Of a stretch of 37,668 nt of DNA, positions 24,034-31,320 are shown piece after piece. Location: assembly GCA_037190665.1 (NCBI GenBank), contig JBBCJT010000007.1, positions 1 through 37,668 of the forward strand, given 5' to 3'. Origin of the DNA: JBBCJT01 sp037190665 (GTDB taxonomy: Bacteria > Pseudomonadota > Alphaproteobacteria > Acetobacterales > Acetobacteraceae). The position numbers were made by a program, and so were the translations under genes. The stretch's first letter is position 1. Each line of letters opens with the position of its first letter. The notes beneath the pieces were generated by a model. That model saw nothing but the letters and a program-made list of their open reading frames with translations, made no database searches and was not told the DNA's origin.

Positions 24034-24177
24034 CCCTGCACCTCCGCAGCGCCCTCCGCAGGTGGAAAGCTCGGTGGGGGCGTCCGGGCGCGGAGTGAAC
24101 CCGGCGCGCAGGGTGCGCCACCCTGGCCCCCGCCGAGTCGCAACGCCATTCTACAGCGCAGCGACCGTGGCGATTAC

Positions 24178-24206
24178 GCAAGAAAGGCCGCCCCGAAGGA
24201 CGGCCT
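24178..24206 (-). terminator. Intrinsic terminator with TTCG loop
   Basis: On the minus strand AGGCCGTCC, loop TTCG, GGGCGGCCT is followed by TTTCTT. It lies 9 bp after the 24215 stop codon and ends the four-gene operon that starts at 25130. Confidence 0.75.
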
Positions 24207-24214
24207 CTGTGTGG

Positions 24215-24640
24215 TCAGGTGCGGGTGGCAACGCTCATGCGTTGCAGATCACGCATCAGGCCCACCAGAAGGCGTGTCTCCGTGGCCGGAGACCCATCAG
24301 ATCCGAGGCACCCCGGCGTGAACGGATCGTCGTTCCGGCACCAGAAGATGGCCCGAACCTTCACTAACACGCCGGCAAGTGTGGCAACGCTGGTGGCTTC
24401 GATCTTTCCGACGATCGCCGAGGAGACCTCGGTCTGTTCGTCAGCCATGATGGTGTTCGGCCCCTCGTCGTCATTCTCGCCCTTGGCCGCCTCCCATGCA
24501 GCGTTCTCCAGACGCCAGCTTTCCTCCAGAAGATGCCCGAGGCGGACGGTGTCGTGATCCGGAACCTTGCTCGAGACGGCTGGTCCAGCGACGATGATGC
24601 CGGTGGTACCTAGAAGGGCGCGGCTCGATGCGAGAGCCAT
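24215..24640 (-). CDS. Exported-looking unknown protein common in islands
   Basis: A 141-residue protein starting MALASSRALLGTTGIIVAGP, with a hydrophobic N-terminal segment that could be a signal peptide or anchor. The start at 24640 is preferred because it shares its A with the stop of the 51-residue gene upstream (TGATG) and has GGAG before it. The rest is helical and acidic (LGHLLEESWRLENAAWEAAK), with the SSAIVGKIEATSVATLAGVL and KVRAIFWCRNDDP blocks, a layout I associate with small proteins of unknown role in alphaproteobacterial prophage-like regions. Function unknown. Confidence 0.6.
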   Translation of the reverse strand: MALASSRALLGTTGIIVAGPAVSSKVPDHDTVRLGHLLEESWRLENAAWEAAKGENDDEGPNTIMADEQTEVSSAIVGKIEATSVATLAGVLVKVRAIFWCRNDDPFTPGCLGSDGSPATETRLLVGLMRDLQRMSVATRT

Positions 24641-24795
24641 CACTCCGGTCCCTCGAAGTCAGGCGGCACCGGGTTGGCGCTGGGCTTCGGGACGATCTTG
24701 CTCGGCCCGCGCGGTGGCTTGTTGCAGCTCGGCCCGGCTGGAAACCACGGCAAGCCTGCAGGCTCGGGCTGGCCGGGGAAACGGAACGGGCGCAT
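24640..24795 (-). CDS. Tiny Pro-rich protein (51 residues)
   Basis: A short reading between two coupled genes: MRPFRFPGQPEPAGLPWFPA at the start, a basic Pro-rich middle (NKPPRGPSKIVPKPSANP) and VPPDFEGPE at the end. Its ATG shares a base with the stop of the upstream gene (TGATG at 24797-24793) and its stop shares a base with the next ATG, so it fills the gap exactly. This double coupling and the continuous frame argue that it is translated. Pro content is very high and no domain is recognised; it may be disordered. Confidence 0.55.
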   Translation of the reverse strand: MRPFRFPGQPEPAGLPWFPAGPSCNKPPRGPSKIVPKPSANPVPPDFEGPE

Positions 24796-25130
24796 CAGTG
24801 GGCGCCCCCTGAGGCAGCTCCGTTCGCAAGCTTAGCGAGTTCCAGGTTATGGGCATCCTCGCTAAAGATAGCCCACCGTGGAGTGGTCTTAGTGACAAGA
24901 GCGCGAAGACACTCGGCATAGTCTTGCGCCTGATCCACCAAGTAAGAAATTCCATTAGCATCGCCAATGAGATCGAGTTCGTCATCGATATCTTTGACGA
25001 CCCTGCGCAGCGCAAAGAGAACGTCCGTGAGACGCTCCGCCATATCACCCATACGAGACATGAATTCCGGCGGACAGATGGAGTCGGTCAGCACGCAGTC
25101 GCGCAATGAGATAGGGTCAACCTTAGCCAT
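24795..25130 (-). CDS. Unknown acidic helical protein (111 residues)
   Basis: Starts MAKVDPISLRDCVLTDSICP, with AAGGAGAT about 8 nt before the ATG. The centre (MSRMGDMAERLTDVLFALRR, VVKDIDDELDLIGDANGISY) looks like a helical bundle or coiled coil, and LVDQAQDYAECLRALVTKTT continues it. First gene of a four-gene minus-strand operon divergent from the ribbon-helix-helix regulator, whose operators lie in the shared promoter region. Family not recognised. Confidence 0.6.
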   Translation of the reverse strand: MAKVDPISLRDCVLTDSICPPEFMSRMGDMAERLTDVLFALRRVVKDIDDELDLIGDANGISYLVDQAQDYAECLRALVTKTTPRWAIFSEDAHNLELAKLANGAASGGAH

Positions 25131-25202
25131 ATCGCGATCTCCTTGGGTCTTTGCGGTTGGTCAGGCCGGGCGGGGAGGTGGTGCTCCTCGCCCGACCGAT
25201 AC

Positions 25203-25255
25203 GGTGATATCACCATATCAAGCTGGACCGCAACGGTGATGTTGTGTATATCACC
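25203..25255. promoter_or_regulatory. Operators for the ribbon-helix-helix regulator
   Basis: A perfect 12-bp palindrome GGTGATATCACC lies at 25203-25214. A second site at 25235-25255 uses the same half-sites (GGTGAT and ATATCACC) with a 7-bp spacer and ends 3 bp before the ATG at 25259. The arrangement fits autoregulation by the ribbon-helix-helix protein and control of the divergent operon that starts at 25130. Confidence 0.7.
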
Positions 25256-25258
25256 GGC

Positions 25259-25426
25259 ATGGCGGTCAATCCTGAGACGACAATCCGCAAGCTTGTTTCC
25301 CTGCCCAGAGCCTTGGTGCAGGCAATCGACGATTACCGGTTCGGTGAGCGGATTAAGACCGAGTCGGAAGCCATCCGCCGTTTGATCGAGCTAGGGCTGA
25401 AGGCCGTGCCGAAGCCTAAGAAGTGA
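25259..25426 (+). CDS. Ribbon-helix-helix (CopG/Arc-like) regulator
   Basis: A 55-residue protein starting MAVNPETTIRKLVSLPRALV. The pattern is a short beta strand (RKLVSLP), helix 1 (ALVQAIDDYRFG), turn and helix 2 (SEAIRRLIELGLKAV), the standard ribbon-helix-helix that dimerises and reads DNA with its strand. A GTG start 5 codons upstream (25244) is also possible, but both lie over the operator. Its stop overlaps the GTG of the next gene. A 14-residue copy of its C-terminus is found as a remnant at 31943. It probably represses its own promoter and the divergent operon. Confidence 0.8.
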   Translation: MAVNPETTIRKLVSLPRALVQAIDDYRFGERIKTESEAIRRLIELGLKAVPKPKK

Positions 25427-25731
25427 GCAACTCGCCTCGCACGTGCGTGTTCTGCGCGAGAGGGCAGGCGGCACACATCCGTTGGCTAGATCGCGATGGG
25501 CTGGCTGACTACCTTCGGCTGCGCCCCGACGCGATCCATCGCTACCAGAAGGCCGGCAGGCTGCCGAAGCCCTCCTACCACCTTGGCCCTCGCCAGCCCC
25601 GGTGGGACGTCCGATTGGTGGACGCCGCCATGGAGGGAGGCGTAGCGTCCACAGATCCAAGAACCGCGATCCAGGCCCTTGCAGACCAAATCGCCAGCGC
25701 CCGTCCGACGCGTCGTCACTTGTCGCGGTGA
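25423..25731 (+). CDS. Winged-helix DNA-binding protein with N-terminal CxxC
   Basis: A 102-residue protein beginning at GTG in a 4-base GTGA overlap with the ribbon-helix-helix gene. After a CVFC pair at residues 8-11, the text IRWLDRDGLADYLRLRPDAI, HRYQKAGRLPKPSYHLGPRQ and PRWDVRLVDAAMEGG matches the MerR/AlpA-like wing-helix seen in excisionases. The tail (ALADQIASARPTRRH) is basic. With two AlpA-like proteins in the element, one is likely the excisionase and the other a transcription regulator. Confidence 0.7.
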   Translation: MSNSPRTCVFCARGQAAHIRWLDRDGLADYLRLRPDAIHRYQKAGRLPKPSYHLGPRQPRWDVRLVDAAMEGGVASTDPRTAIQALADQIASARPTRRHLSR

Positions 25732-25824
25732 GCCACACGCTGGAGCGGAAAGAGCGCGCGATGGGCCTGCACAATCTCGCAACGCTGCGGGCCCTGGAGG
25801 TGGGGATCTGCGATGCAGGTGTGC

Positions 25825-26796
25825 CTATTGCGGCGTGAGGCCCGCCGCCGCGGCGATCGCGGTCCAGATCGCCATCTCCGCCGCTTTCTCCCGCATATAG
25901 GTCTCGCCTCCGGTGCGGTCCGGCGTGTAGCCCAGCTCGGCCAGCCGGCCGGCGATCGCAGGATCGAAGATCGCCTCGGCAAAGGCCGCGTGCAGCCGGT
26001 CGATCAGCGGCTGCGGCACGCCGACCGGCGCGAAAAGCCCCCATTCCGAACCGGATGGGAAACCGCTGTAGCCCTGCTCCTCGAAAGTCGGGACCTCCGG
26101 CAGTGCCGCGTTGCGGCGCGGGCCCGTGACGCCGATCGCCAGCAGCTCGCCGGTCTGCACGAAGGGCTTGCCGATGCTCGCCCCGTTGATGGTGAGCGTG
26201 ATGTGGCCGCTGATCGTATCCGTGATCGGCATCATGCCACTGCGATAGAGTACGTGCTCCATCTCGATGCCCGCCCGCCGCCTCAGGAGCTCGCCGAGCA
26301 GATAGGCGCCGGTGCTGCCGGTGCCGTAGCTCACGCTCCCCGGGCGCGCCTTCGCCTTCTCGATGAGCTCCGCCAGGTTATGTGCGCCGAAGTTGCGGTT
26401 GCCATAGAGTACAAAGGAGCCGTAGGCGGCGCGGATCACCGGCAGCACATCCGTCATGGGGTCATAGGGCAGATTGGCGCGCGAGACCTTGTTGATGTGG
26501 ATGCTGGAATCACTGAACAGCAGCGTGTGGCCATCGGCCGGCGCCCGCACCACGTACTCCGTGCCGATGACCCCCTCGGCGCCGGCGCGATTCTCGACGA
26601 CAATCGTGCCGCCCAGCAGCGCGGCGGCCTTGGGGGCGATGAGCCGCACCAGGATATCGGTGCCGCCGCCGGCGGCGATGGGAACGACCACGCGAATCGG
26701 CCGGCTCGGATAGGCCGCCTGGGCCAGCGCCGGCCTCGCCCGCAGCCCCGCCGCTGCGCCAAGCAGTCCGCCGGCTACGACATGCCTTCGCTTCAT
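25825..26796 (-). CDS. Tripartite tricarboxylate transporter receptor (TctC/Bug family)
   Basis: A 323-residue periplasmic receptor with a signal peptide (MKRRHVVAGGLLGAAAGLRA, cleavage near ALAQA). Family blocks are YPSRPIRVVVPIAAGGGTDI, VENRAGAEGVIGTEYV, ADGHTLLFSD and GSEWGLFAPVGVPQPLIDRL. TctC proteins bind carboxylates for TctA/TctB, but no TctA or TctB gene is nearby, so this is an orphan receptor, as often happens in Acetobacteraceae and Burkholderiales. It lies inside the mobile element as cargo. Confidence 0.92.
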   Translation of the reverse strand: MKRRHVVAGGLLGAAAGLRARPALAQAAYPSRPIRVVVPIAAGGGTDILVRLIAPKAAALLGGTIVVENRAGAEGVIGTEYVVRAPADGHTLLFSDSSIHINKVSRANLPYDPMTDVLPVIRAAYGSFVLYGNRNFGAHNLAELIEKAKARPGSVSYGTGSTGAYLLGELLRRRAGIEMEHVLYRSGMMPITDTISGHITLTINGASIGKPFVQTGELLAIGVTGPRRNAALPEVPTFEEQGYSGFPSGSEWGLFAPVGVPQPLIDRLHAAFAEAIFDPAIAGRLAELGYTPDRTGGETYMREKAAEMAIWTAIAAAAGLTPQ

Positions 26797-27178
26797 AGCT
26801 TGGGCCCCTTCTGCTGGGCGACGGGATCATCATACACGTCGCCCGGTTGCCGTCACCGACGGCGGCCCAAGCCTTGGTCGTGACCCAACAGCGTCCGGTC
26901 CAGCCCCAGCGTGGCGTCCATGCGAGGCCCCCGGTGAACGCGGCTTCACTGATCCCTGCACATCTCGGCCGGACACTCGACACTAGCGCCAACGTTGTCG
27001 GGAACGGCCTCTAGCGCTCGATATGTTCGTGGCGTGGGTGCTCGGATACGCCGGCTGAGGATCCCCGGCCCATGATCCCGCACCGCATGGGCGCAAAGAC
27101 CTACCGGCAAACCTGACAGACAAGAAAACAGATAACACTTCGAATCATTAGGCGCCTGAAAAACGTAAGCTTTTGGGG
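26797..27178. other. Intergenic stretch, no gene seen
   Basis: About 380 bp between the divergent receptor and PEP-CTERM genes. Frames that stay open here have host-unlike amino acid composition and no ribosome sites. The last part (27121-27178) is AT-richer and leads into the sigma-54 promoter. Confidence 0.5.
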
Positions 27179-27194
27179 TGGCACACATTCTGCA
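27179..27194 (+). promoter_or_regulatory. Sigma-54 (-24/-12) promoter
   Basis: TGGCAC-ACATT-CTGCA matches the RpoN consensus TGGCACG-N4-TTGCA with GG (27180-27181) and GC (27192-27193) at the correct spacing. Transcription would start near 27205, giving a leader of about 43 nt that contains a small inverted repeat (TCGTG-CCGA-CACGA, 27220-27233) ahead of an AAGGA ribosome site. PEP-CTERM genes in other bacteria are known to use RpoN with the PrsK/PrsR two-component system. Confidence 0.75.
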
Positions 27195-27247
27195 TAGCGC
27201 ATCGCGGCAAGTAAGTTTCTCGTGCCGACACGAAGGATCGTAACGTA

Positions 27248-27913
27248 ATGAAAAAGCTTCTTCTTTCGACGGTGGTGGCAGCGGGCGCGCTGCTGGCCAC
27301 GGGCGCGCAGGCAGCTCTGGTGATCTCCGGTGGGACTGCCAGCACCATCTCCGCCAGCTCCGATAACAACACCGCGCTGGCGGCACTGGGTCTGAACGAT
27401 CCCCTGAGCGGCGTGCTCGGTGGCCAAATCTCCACCGATGGCCTCAGCGCCGGGACGGTGACCTTCACCTACCTCGGTCACGAGGCGGGTGCGGTGAACA
27501 CCTTCTCCTATCTGGGCGGCCAGCTCTTCGCGACGCCAGGCGTGGATCCGGGCAACAACTTCGTCGTGACGAACCAGGTCTCGGCCGCGTTCGGCATCTC
27601 CGCCAACACGCTGCTGGATTTCGTGTTTGGCACGAGCGTCAGCGGCGCGGGCTCGGTGGCGAACGGCTCCAATCCGGACGTGAGCAGCGGCCCGCTGGCG
27701 ATCAACTTCTTCGCCTCGCAGGTCGACGCGAACACCATCCTGCTGTTCCTGGATGACACCGGTGGGTATCCGGGCAACGACGACAACCATGATGACATGG
27801 TGGTGAGGATTTCCTTCTCGCCCGCGGTCACCTTCGTGCCGGAGCCGGCGAGCCTTGCGCTGTTCGGCGCCGGCCTGCTGGGCATCGCTATGCTGGGTCG
27901 CCGCAAGGCCTGA
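27248..27913 (+). CDS. PEP-CTERM sorting domain protein
   Basis: A 221-residue secreted or surface protein. The signal peptide is MKKLLLSTVVAAGALLATGA with cleavage near AQA. The body is beta-rich and Asn/Gly/Ser rich (ISGGTASTISASSDNNTALA, GHEAGAVNTFSYLGGQLF). The C-terminus VPEPASLALFGAGLLGIAML followed by GRRKA is the PEP-CTERM signal: Val-Pro-Glu-Pro motif, membrane helix and basic tail, which an exosortase (EpsH/XrtA type) cuts. No exosortase is in the window, so it depends on a host enzyme. It sits behind a sigma-54 promoter and is followed by a strong terminator, so it is a single-gene unit. Confidence 0.93.
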   Translation: MKKLLLSTVVAAGALLATGAQAALVISGGTASTISASSDNNTALAALGLNDPLSGVLGGQISTDGLSAGTVTFTYLGHEAGAVNTFSYLGGQLFATPGVDPGNNFVVTNQVSAAFGISANTLLDFVFGTSVSGAGSVANGSNPDVSSGPLAINFFASQVDANTILLFLDDTGGYPGNDDNHDDMVVRISFSPAVTFVPEPASLALFGAGLLGIAMLGRRKA

Positions 27914-27939
27914 TCCGCCCACGCGGAACCGTGACGATC

Positions 27940-27976
27940 GGGGCGGCGCGGGAACGGCGCCGCCCCTTCTCGTTTT
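27940..27976 (+). terminator. Intrinsic terminator after the PEP-CTERM gene
   Basis: GGGGCGGCGC (27940-27949) pairs perfectly with GCGCCGCCCC (27957-27966) over a 7-nt loop, followed by TTCTCGTTTT. Confidence 0.85.
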
Positions 27977-28116
27977 CCGCCTGCATACAATCACTTCGGT
28001 ATGCCGGGATCTTGTTTCGATCCGACCGTCACCAACTTGGACCTCAAGGCGGAGTTCAGCCGCTTCAAGCGCGCACCGCCGAGCGGCAGCCTAGGCGAAA
28101 AAATCGGGAGCACGCC

Positions 28117-28323
28117 GTGACCGCCATGCCGGAGAAGTTCGACTATCGGGGCTATTCTATCGCCATCAGGCCTGCAGGAAGCGGCTGGGTAGCGGATATC
28201 TACCCTCCGGACTCCACGACCCACCTAGCCGACGGCCCCCAGACACCAGATGCCGACGGGGCCGACGCCCTGCGAGACGAGGCCTGCCGCTATGTCGATG
28301 ACCTGCTCAGCGGCGAGCAGTAA
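28117..28323 (+). CDS. Small unknown protein (68 residues)
   Basis: Begins at GTG (28117) with GGGAG 6 nt upstream; an ATG three codons later (28126) is an alternative. The text VTAMPEKFDYRGYSIAIRPA, GSGWVADIYPPDS and LRDEACRYVDDLLSGEQ suggests a small beta-sheet followed by a helix, like many single-domain proteins of unknown function with an 'F-Y-GY-I' opening. No signal or membrane segment. Function unknown. Confidence 0.55.
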   Translation: MTAMPEKFDYRGYSIAIRPAGSGWVADIYPPDSTTHLADGPQTPDADGADALRDEACRYVDDLLSGEQ

Positions 28324-28444
28324 CGCGAACTCGCAGTAGCTAAAGGTTAGATCCTTTCGTCTGCATACCGTTCACTGTCGAAAGTTCGGGAACGGGGCAC
28401 ATATGCGTGCGGCAGTGTTCGACATCTGCCGTGACCTCACTTCC

Positions 28445-28558
28445 CTAAATCCCCCCGAGGTTTTGGCGCAACTTGCGCCGAAACCACGCCAGCCTCCTCC
28501 ACTCCTCGATATGCTCCGCAATCCGCACCGCCTTGGAGGCTGCAGGAGTGGAGTTCAT
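28445..28558 (-). CDS. Possible 37-residue protein with a ParB-like EHIEEW motif
   Basis: A short reading starting MNSTPAASKAVRIAEHIEEW and ending WFRRKLRQNLGGI. GAGGAGG lies 5 nt before the ATG and overlaps the end of the upstream membrane-protein gene, so coupling is plausible. Its EHIEEWRRL text is close to RAEHIEEWRLL in the ParB-like remnant at 32770, and the DNA also matches well there, so it may be a decayed piece of the same gene. A 27-bp inverted repeat (28459-28485, arms GGTTTTGGCGCAA and TTGCGCCGAAACC) lies inside it, so the sequence may serve instead as a terminator. Confidence 0.4.
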   Translation of the reverse strand: MNSTPAASKAVRIAEHIEEWRRLAWFRRKLRQNLGGI

Positions 28559-28570
28559 CGCGCCTCCTCT

Positions 28571-29074
28571 TCAGGCTTCAGGGGCCAACTTTCCGGCCAG
28601 CCCGCCACACCGCCAATATGCGTAGAGCAAGCCCAAGAGGTAGAAGGGGATGAACGTGTCGGTAAAGGCGGGAATGAGGTTATAGGGCGCCAGGTTGCCT
28701 GCAATCATGATGTCACGAACATGGCCCCACGCGGCGCCGAGCAGGAAGAACGACCAGCCGATAGCCGTAGCCAGCCAGAAGCCGCCCCCGAAGAATGGGC
28801 ATAGGAAGCCCAGGATACCCCAGGCGCCGTCGTGCAGCCCGACCTCGAACTGGAACCCGCTTCCCTTTGCCCAGCCGATAAGTTCAGCGGTCCGATCCGC
28901 GAAGAACACGTGCGGGATAAAGCCGAACACAAAGCCGACGCCGCCAACATTGAACACGAAAGCGTAGACGAGGAACACACGTAGGACGTTGCGCCTCGTC
29001 CATGGTCCTTTGGTGACGGCAAGATGCACGAGCGGCACGATCAGGCTCAGCACTATCAACACGACGTTGACCAC
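28571..29074 (-). CDS. DUF6790-like membrane protein
   Basis: A 167-residue protein starting at GTG (29074) with AAGGA 8 nt upstream. It has four to five membrane helices (MVNVVLIVLSLIVPLVHLAV, FLVYAFVFNVGGVGFVFGFI, IGWSFFLLGAAWGHVRDIMI, FIPFYLLGLLYAYW). The HVFFADRTAELIGWAKGSGF, QFEVGLHDGAWGILGFLCPF and GFWLATAIGW blocks match the DUF6790 family of unknown function. Cargo of the element; it may be followed by the 37-residue reading in the same transcript. Confidence 0.75.
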   Translation of the reverse strand: MVNVVLIVLSLIVPLVHLAVTKGPWTRRNVLRVFLVYAFVFNVGGVGFVFGFIPHVFFADRTAELIGWAKGSGFQFEVGLHDGAWGILGFLCPFFGGGFWLATAIGWSFFLLGAAWGHVRDIMIAGNLAPYNLIPAFTDTFIPFYLLGLLYAYWRCGGLAGKLAPEA

Positions 29075-29463
29075 GCGGCTTTCCTTCAGTTCAGGAGGAC
29101 AGGCGGACTCGTTTCCGCGGCGGCCAAGAACATGCAGTCCCCGGGCGCTTTGGGGCCTATCCTATCACCTCCAGCTCATCCGGCAGAGGCTCTTTGCCGG
29201 CGCCGGGGTGGGACTTTGAGGCGCTGGGGCGGGGCATGCCATCTCACTCCGCTGAGCGAGTTTGATCGAATTCGATCCGATGTGAAGAGCTATTGGACGC
29301 CTACCCGCACCCATTCCCTATTCCGAAGCGGGCCGCGTGATGGCCGCCCCAAGCACCAACCGATTGCTTCCGGCGCTGAGACTGCCGACGAGCAGCTGAG
29401 GAAAGGCGCCGTGCTGGGGTGCTGTGCAGGGACGCTCTTGAAAGCAGCGAGGCAAATTCCATT
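29075..29463. other. Intergenic stretch with a dispersed repeat
   Basis: No credible gene. It holds the first copy (29196-29233) of a 38-bp repeat that recurs at 34189-34226, and ends in the operator of the next gene. Confidence 0.5.
29196..29233 (+). repeat. Dispersed 38-bp repeat, copy 1
   Basis: The stretch GCCGGCGCCGG to GGCGCTGGGGCGGG is repeated at 34189-34226 with two mismatches (G/A after GCCGG, T/G in GGGACTTTG). Weaker similarity continues 40 bp upstream (CCTCCAGC, CCGGCAG). Both copies lie in non-coding parts of the element. Confidence 0.8.
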
Positions 29464-29495
29464 TACCATCCACATGGATGGTATGGGGATGGTAT
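29464..29495. promoter_or_regulatory. Operator TACCATCC-N4-GGATGGTA plus a third half-site
   Basis: A perfect 8-bp inverted repeat with a 4-bp spacer (29464-29483), followed by another half-site GGATGGTA at 29487-29494. It ends directly before the GTG of the ribbon-helix-helix gene, so binding would block both transcription and ribosome access. Most likely the protein's own operator. Confidence 0.65.
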
Positions 29496-29498
29496 CGG

Positions 29499-29921
29499 GT
29501 GGCAAACACGGCTCACGAACCGCGGCCCAAGGCCGGCAGTGACTCCGAAAAGATCACGATCAACCTCGGTTACGTCGATCTCGGCCACATCGACCTGCTG
29601 GTGCACGACGGCTTCTACTCCAACCGGACCGACTTCATCCGCACCGCCATCCGCAACCAGGTCGAACGGCATGCCGAGGCCACCAGGCAGTCCGTGGCGC
29701 GGAAAAGCCTCGATCTCGGGCTGCGGCACTTCAGCCGCGCTGACCTTGAAGCGGTGCGGGCGGCAGGGCAGCGGCTCGACATCCGTGTGCTGGGGCTCGC
29801 CAGCATCGCTCCCGATGTCACCCCCGAGCTTGCGCAGGCGACCATCGCCTCGATCTCCGTCCTGGGCGCGCTCCAGGCCAGTGCTGCGGTGAAAGCCGCG
29901 CTCGCAGACCGAACAGGCTGA
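29499..29921 (+). CDS. Ribbon-helix-helix regulator with C-terminal extension
   Basis: A 140-residue protein. Start at GTG 29499 (VANTAHEPRPKAGSDSEK) is preferred, with GGGGA upstream; ATG at 29478 is the alternative. The ribbon-helix-helix is KITINLGYVDLGHIDLLVHD, GFYSNRTDFIRTAIRNQVER. A helical extension follows (LDLGLRHFSRADLEAVRAAG, RLDIRVLGLASIAPDVTPEL), probably a ligand or oligomerisation domain. It lies 91 bp before the PHB-depolymerase-type gene on the same strand, so it probably controls that gene as well as itself. Confidence 0.8.
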   Translation: MANTAHEPRPKAGSDSEKITINLGYVDLGHIDLLVHDGFYSNRTDFIRTAIRNQVERHAEATRQSVARKSLDLGLRHFSRADLEAVRAAGQRLDIRVLGLASIAPDVTPELAQATIASISVLGALQASAAVKAALADRTG

Positions 29922-30012
29922 CAGCGCGCGACGTCCTCACTCCACTGCCGGCCACGATCGGGCGGCACCCCTACAGCGGGACAGCAACGCCCTCCTCCCG
30001 AGGGGGTGGGCC

Positions 30013-31320
30013 GTGTCCGCGCATCGAAAGTACCCCGTGAACGCGATTATCCCCGCCCACATGCTTGAGGCGACCCGCCTCACCCGCGAAGGCAAACTCG
30101 CTGAAGCCTCCGCGCTGCTGCAGCGAATGCTGCGCGGCGGCGCTCCGGCTGACATCGCCGCAACCAGATCCCATGACGCCAGTGCACCGGCCGCCGGAAG
30201 CCTGCCGCGCGTCATCGATATCGATCCCGAGACGGGTGAGGTGTCCGATCCCACGCCCAGCCCCGCCCTTGGGCACCCACGCACCAAGGCTGCGGGCGGC
30301 CGTTGGCCAGACGGTGACCTGAGCAGGACCACCACACCGCGAATGCCGGAGGCGCTGCGCGGCTTCCTCGGTCAGATCAGCGAAGGTGGCCTCCCGCAGG
30401 GCCTGGGTCGACTGCCGCAAGAGGAAATGGAGCGGACGGCCGATCCACTGCCGGAGGGTGCCCAGTTCGTGGCCGGGTCCTTCAGCAGCGACGCCGGAAG
30501 TCGAGGCTACAAGCTCTACATCCCCAGCACCTATCACGGCGAGGCCGTGCCGCTGATCGTCATGCTGCACGGTTGTACCCAGTCGCCCGACGACTTCGCC
30601 GCCGGCACGCGAATGAACACGCTCGCCGAGGAATACGGCTGCCTGATCGTCTATCCCGGCCAGACGCAAGCGGCCAACGCGCAGAAGTGCTGGAACTGGT
30701 TTAGCCCCGGCGACCAGCAGCGCGACCGGGGAGAGCCGGCGCTGATCGCTGGTATCACCCGCCAGGTCATGCGCGACCATCTGGTCGATCCGGCGCGGGT
30801 CTATGTTGCGGGGCTATCGGCCGGCGGCGCCGCGGCGGCAATCATGGCGCAGGCCTACCCCGACCTATACGCAGCTGCCGGCGTGCATTCCGGCTTGGCC
30901 TGCGGCGCGGCCCGCGACGTGCCATCGGCCTTCGCCGCCATGCGGAACGGGGCGGCAAGCCCACAGCAGACAGCCCGCGTGGGGGCGGGCGAAGCGGGCC
31001 AGCGCATTGTCCCGATGATCGTCTTCCACGCCGACAGGGACAGGACGGTCCACCCACGCAACGGCGATCAGGTCATCGCCCAGTCCGCCGCAGCGGGCCG
31101 CCTGCGGACGGAGATCCTACGCGGACAGGTGGCGGGCGGCCACGCTTACACAAGGACCATCTATTCCAACGCCGGCGGCCGCCCGACCTGCGAGCAGTGG
31201 CTGGTTCACGGCGGCGGGCATGCGTGGTCCGGCGGCAGTTCCGCCGGATCCTACACAGATCCGCGCGGACCTGATGCTTCGCGCGAAATGTTGCGCTTCT
31301 TCCTCGACAATCCGCTGTAA
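30013..31320 (+). CDS. PHB depolymerase family esterase (LpqC-like)
   Basis: A 435-residue alpha/beta hydrolase starting at GTG (30013) after GAGGGGG. The first 150 residues are a helical, linker-rich region (HMLEATRLTREGKLAEASAL) without signal peptide. The catalytic domain shows the oxyanion MLHGCTQ near 184-190, nucleophile elbow GLSAGG (Ser269), acid in FHADRDRTVHP (D341 or D343) and His403 in GGGHAWSGG. This is the layout of short-chain polyhydroxyalkanoate depolymerases and feruloyl-esterase-like enzymes. Without a signal peptide it probably acts inside the cell on stored polyester or similar esters. It follows the ribbon-helix-helix gene, likely its regulator. Confidence 0.88.
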   Translation: MSAHRKYPVNAIIPAHMLEATRLTREGKLAEASALLQRMLRGGAPADIAATRSHDASAPAAGSLPRVIDIDPETGEVSDPTPSPALGHPRTKAAGGRWPDGDLSRTTTPRMPEALRGFLGQISEGGLPQGLGRLPQEEMERTADPLPEGAQFVAGSFSSDAGSRGYKLYIPSTYHGEAVPLIVMLHGCTQSPDDFAAGTRMNTLAEEYGCLIVYPGQTQAANAQKCWNWFSPGDQQRDRGEPALIAGITRQVMRDHLVDPARVYVAGLSAGGAAAAIMAQAYPDLYAAAGVHSGLACGAARDVPSAFAAMRNGAASPQQTARVGAGEAGQRIVPMIVFHADRDRTVHPRNGDQVIAQSAAAGRLRTEILRGQVAGGHAYTRTIYSNAGGRPTCEQWLVHGGGHAWSGGSSAGSYTDPRGPDASREMLRFFLDNPL

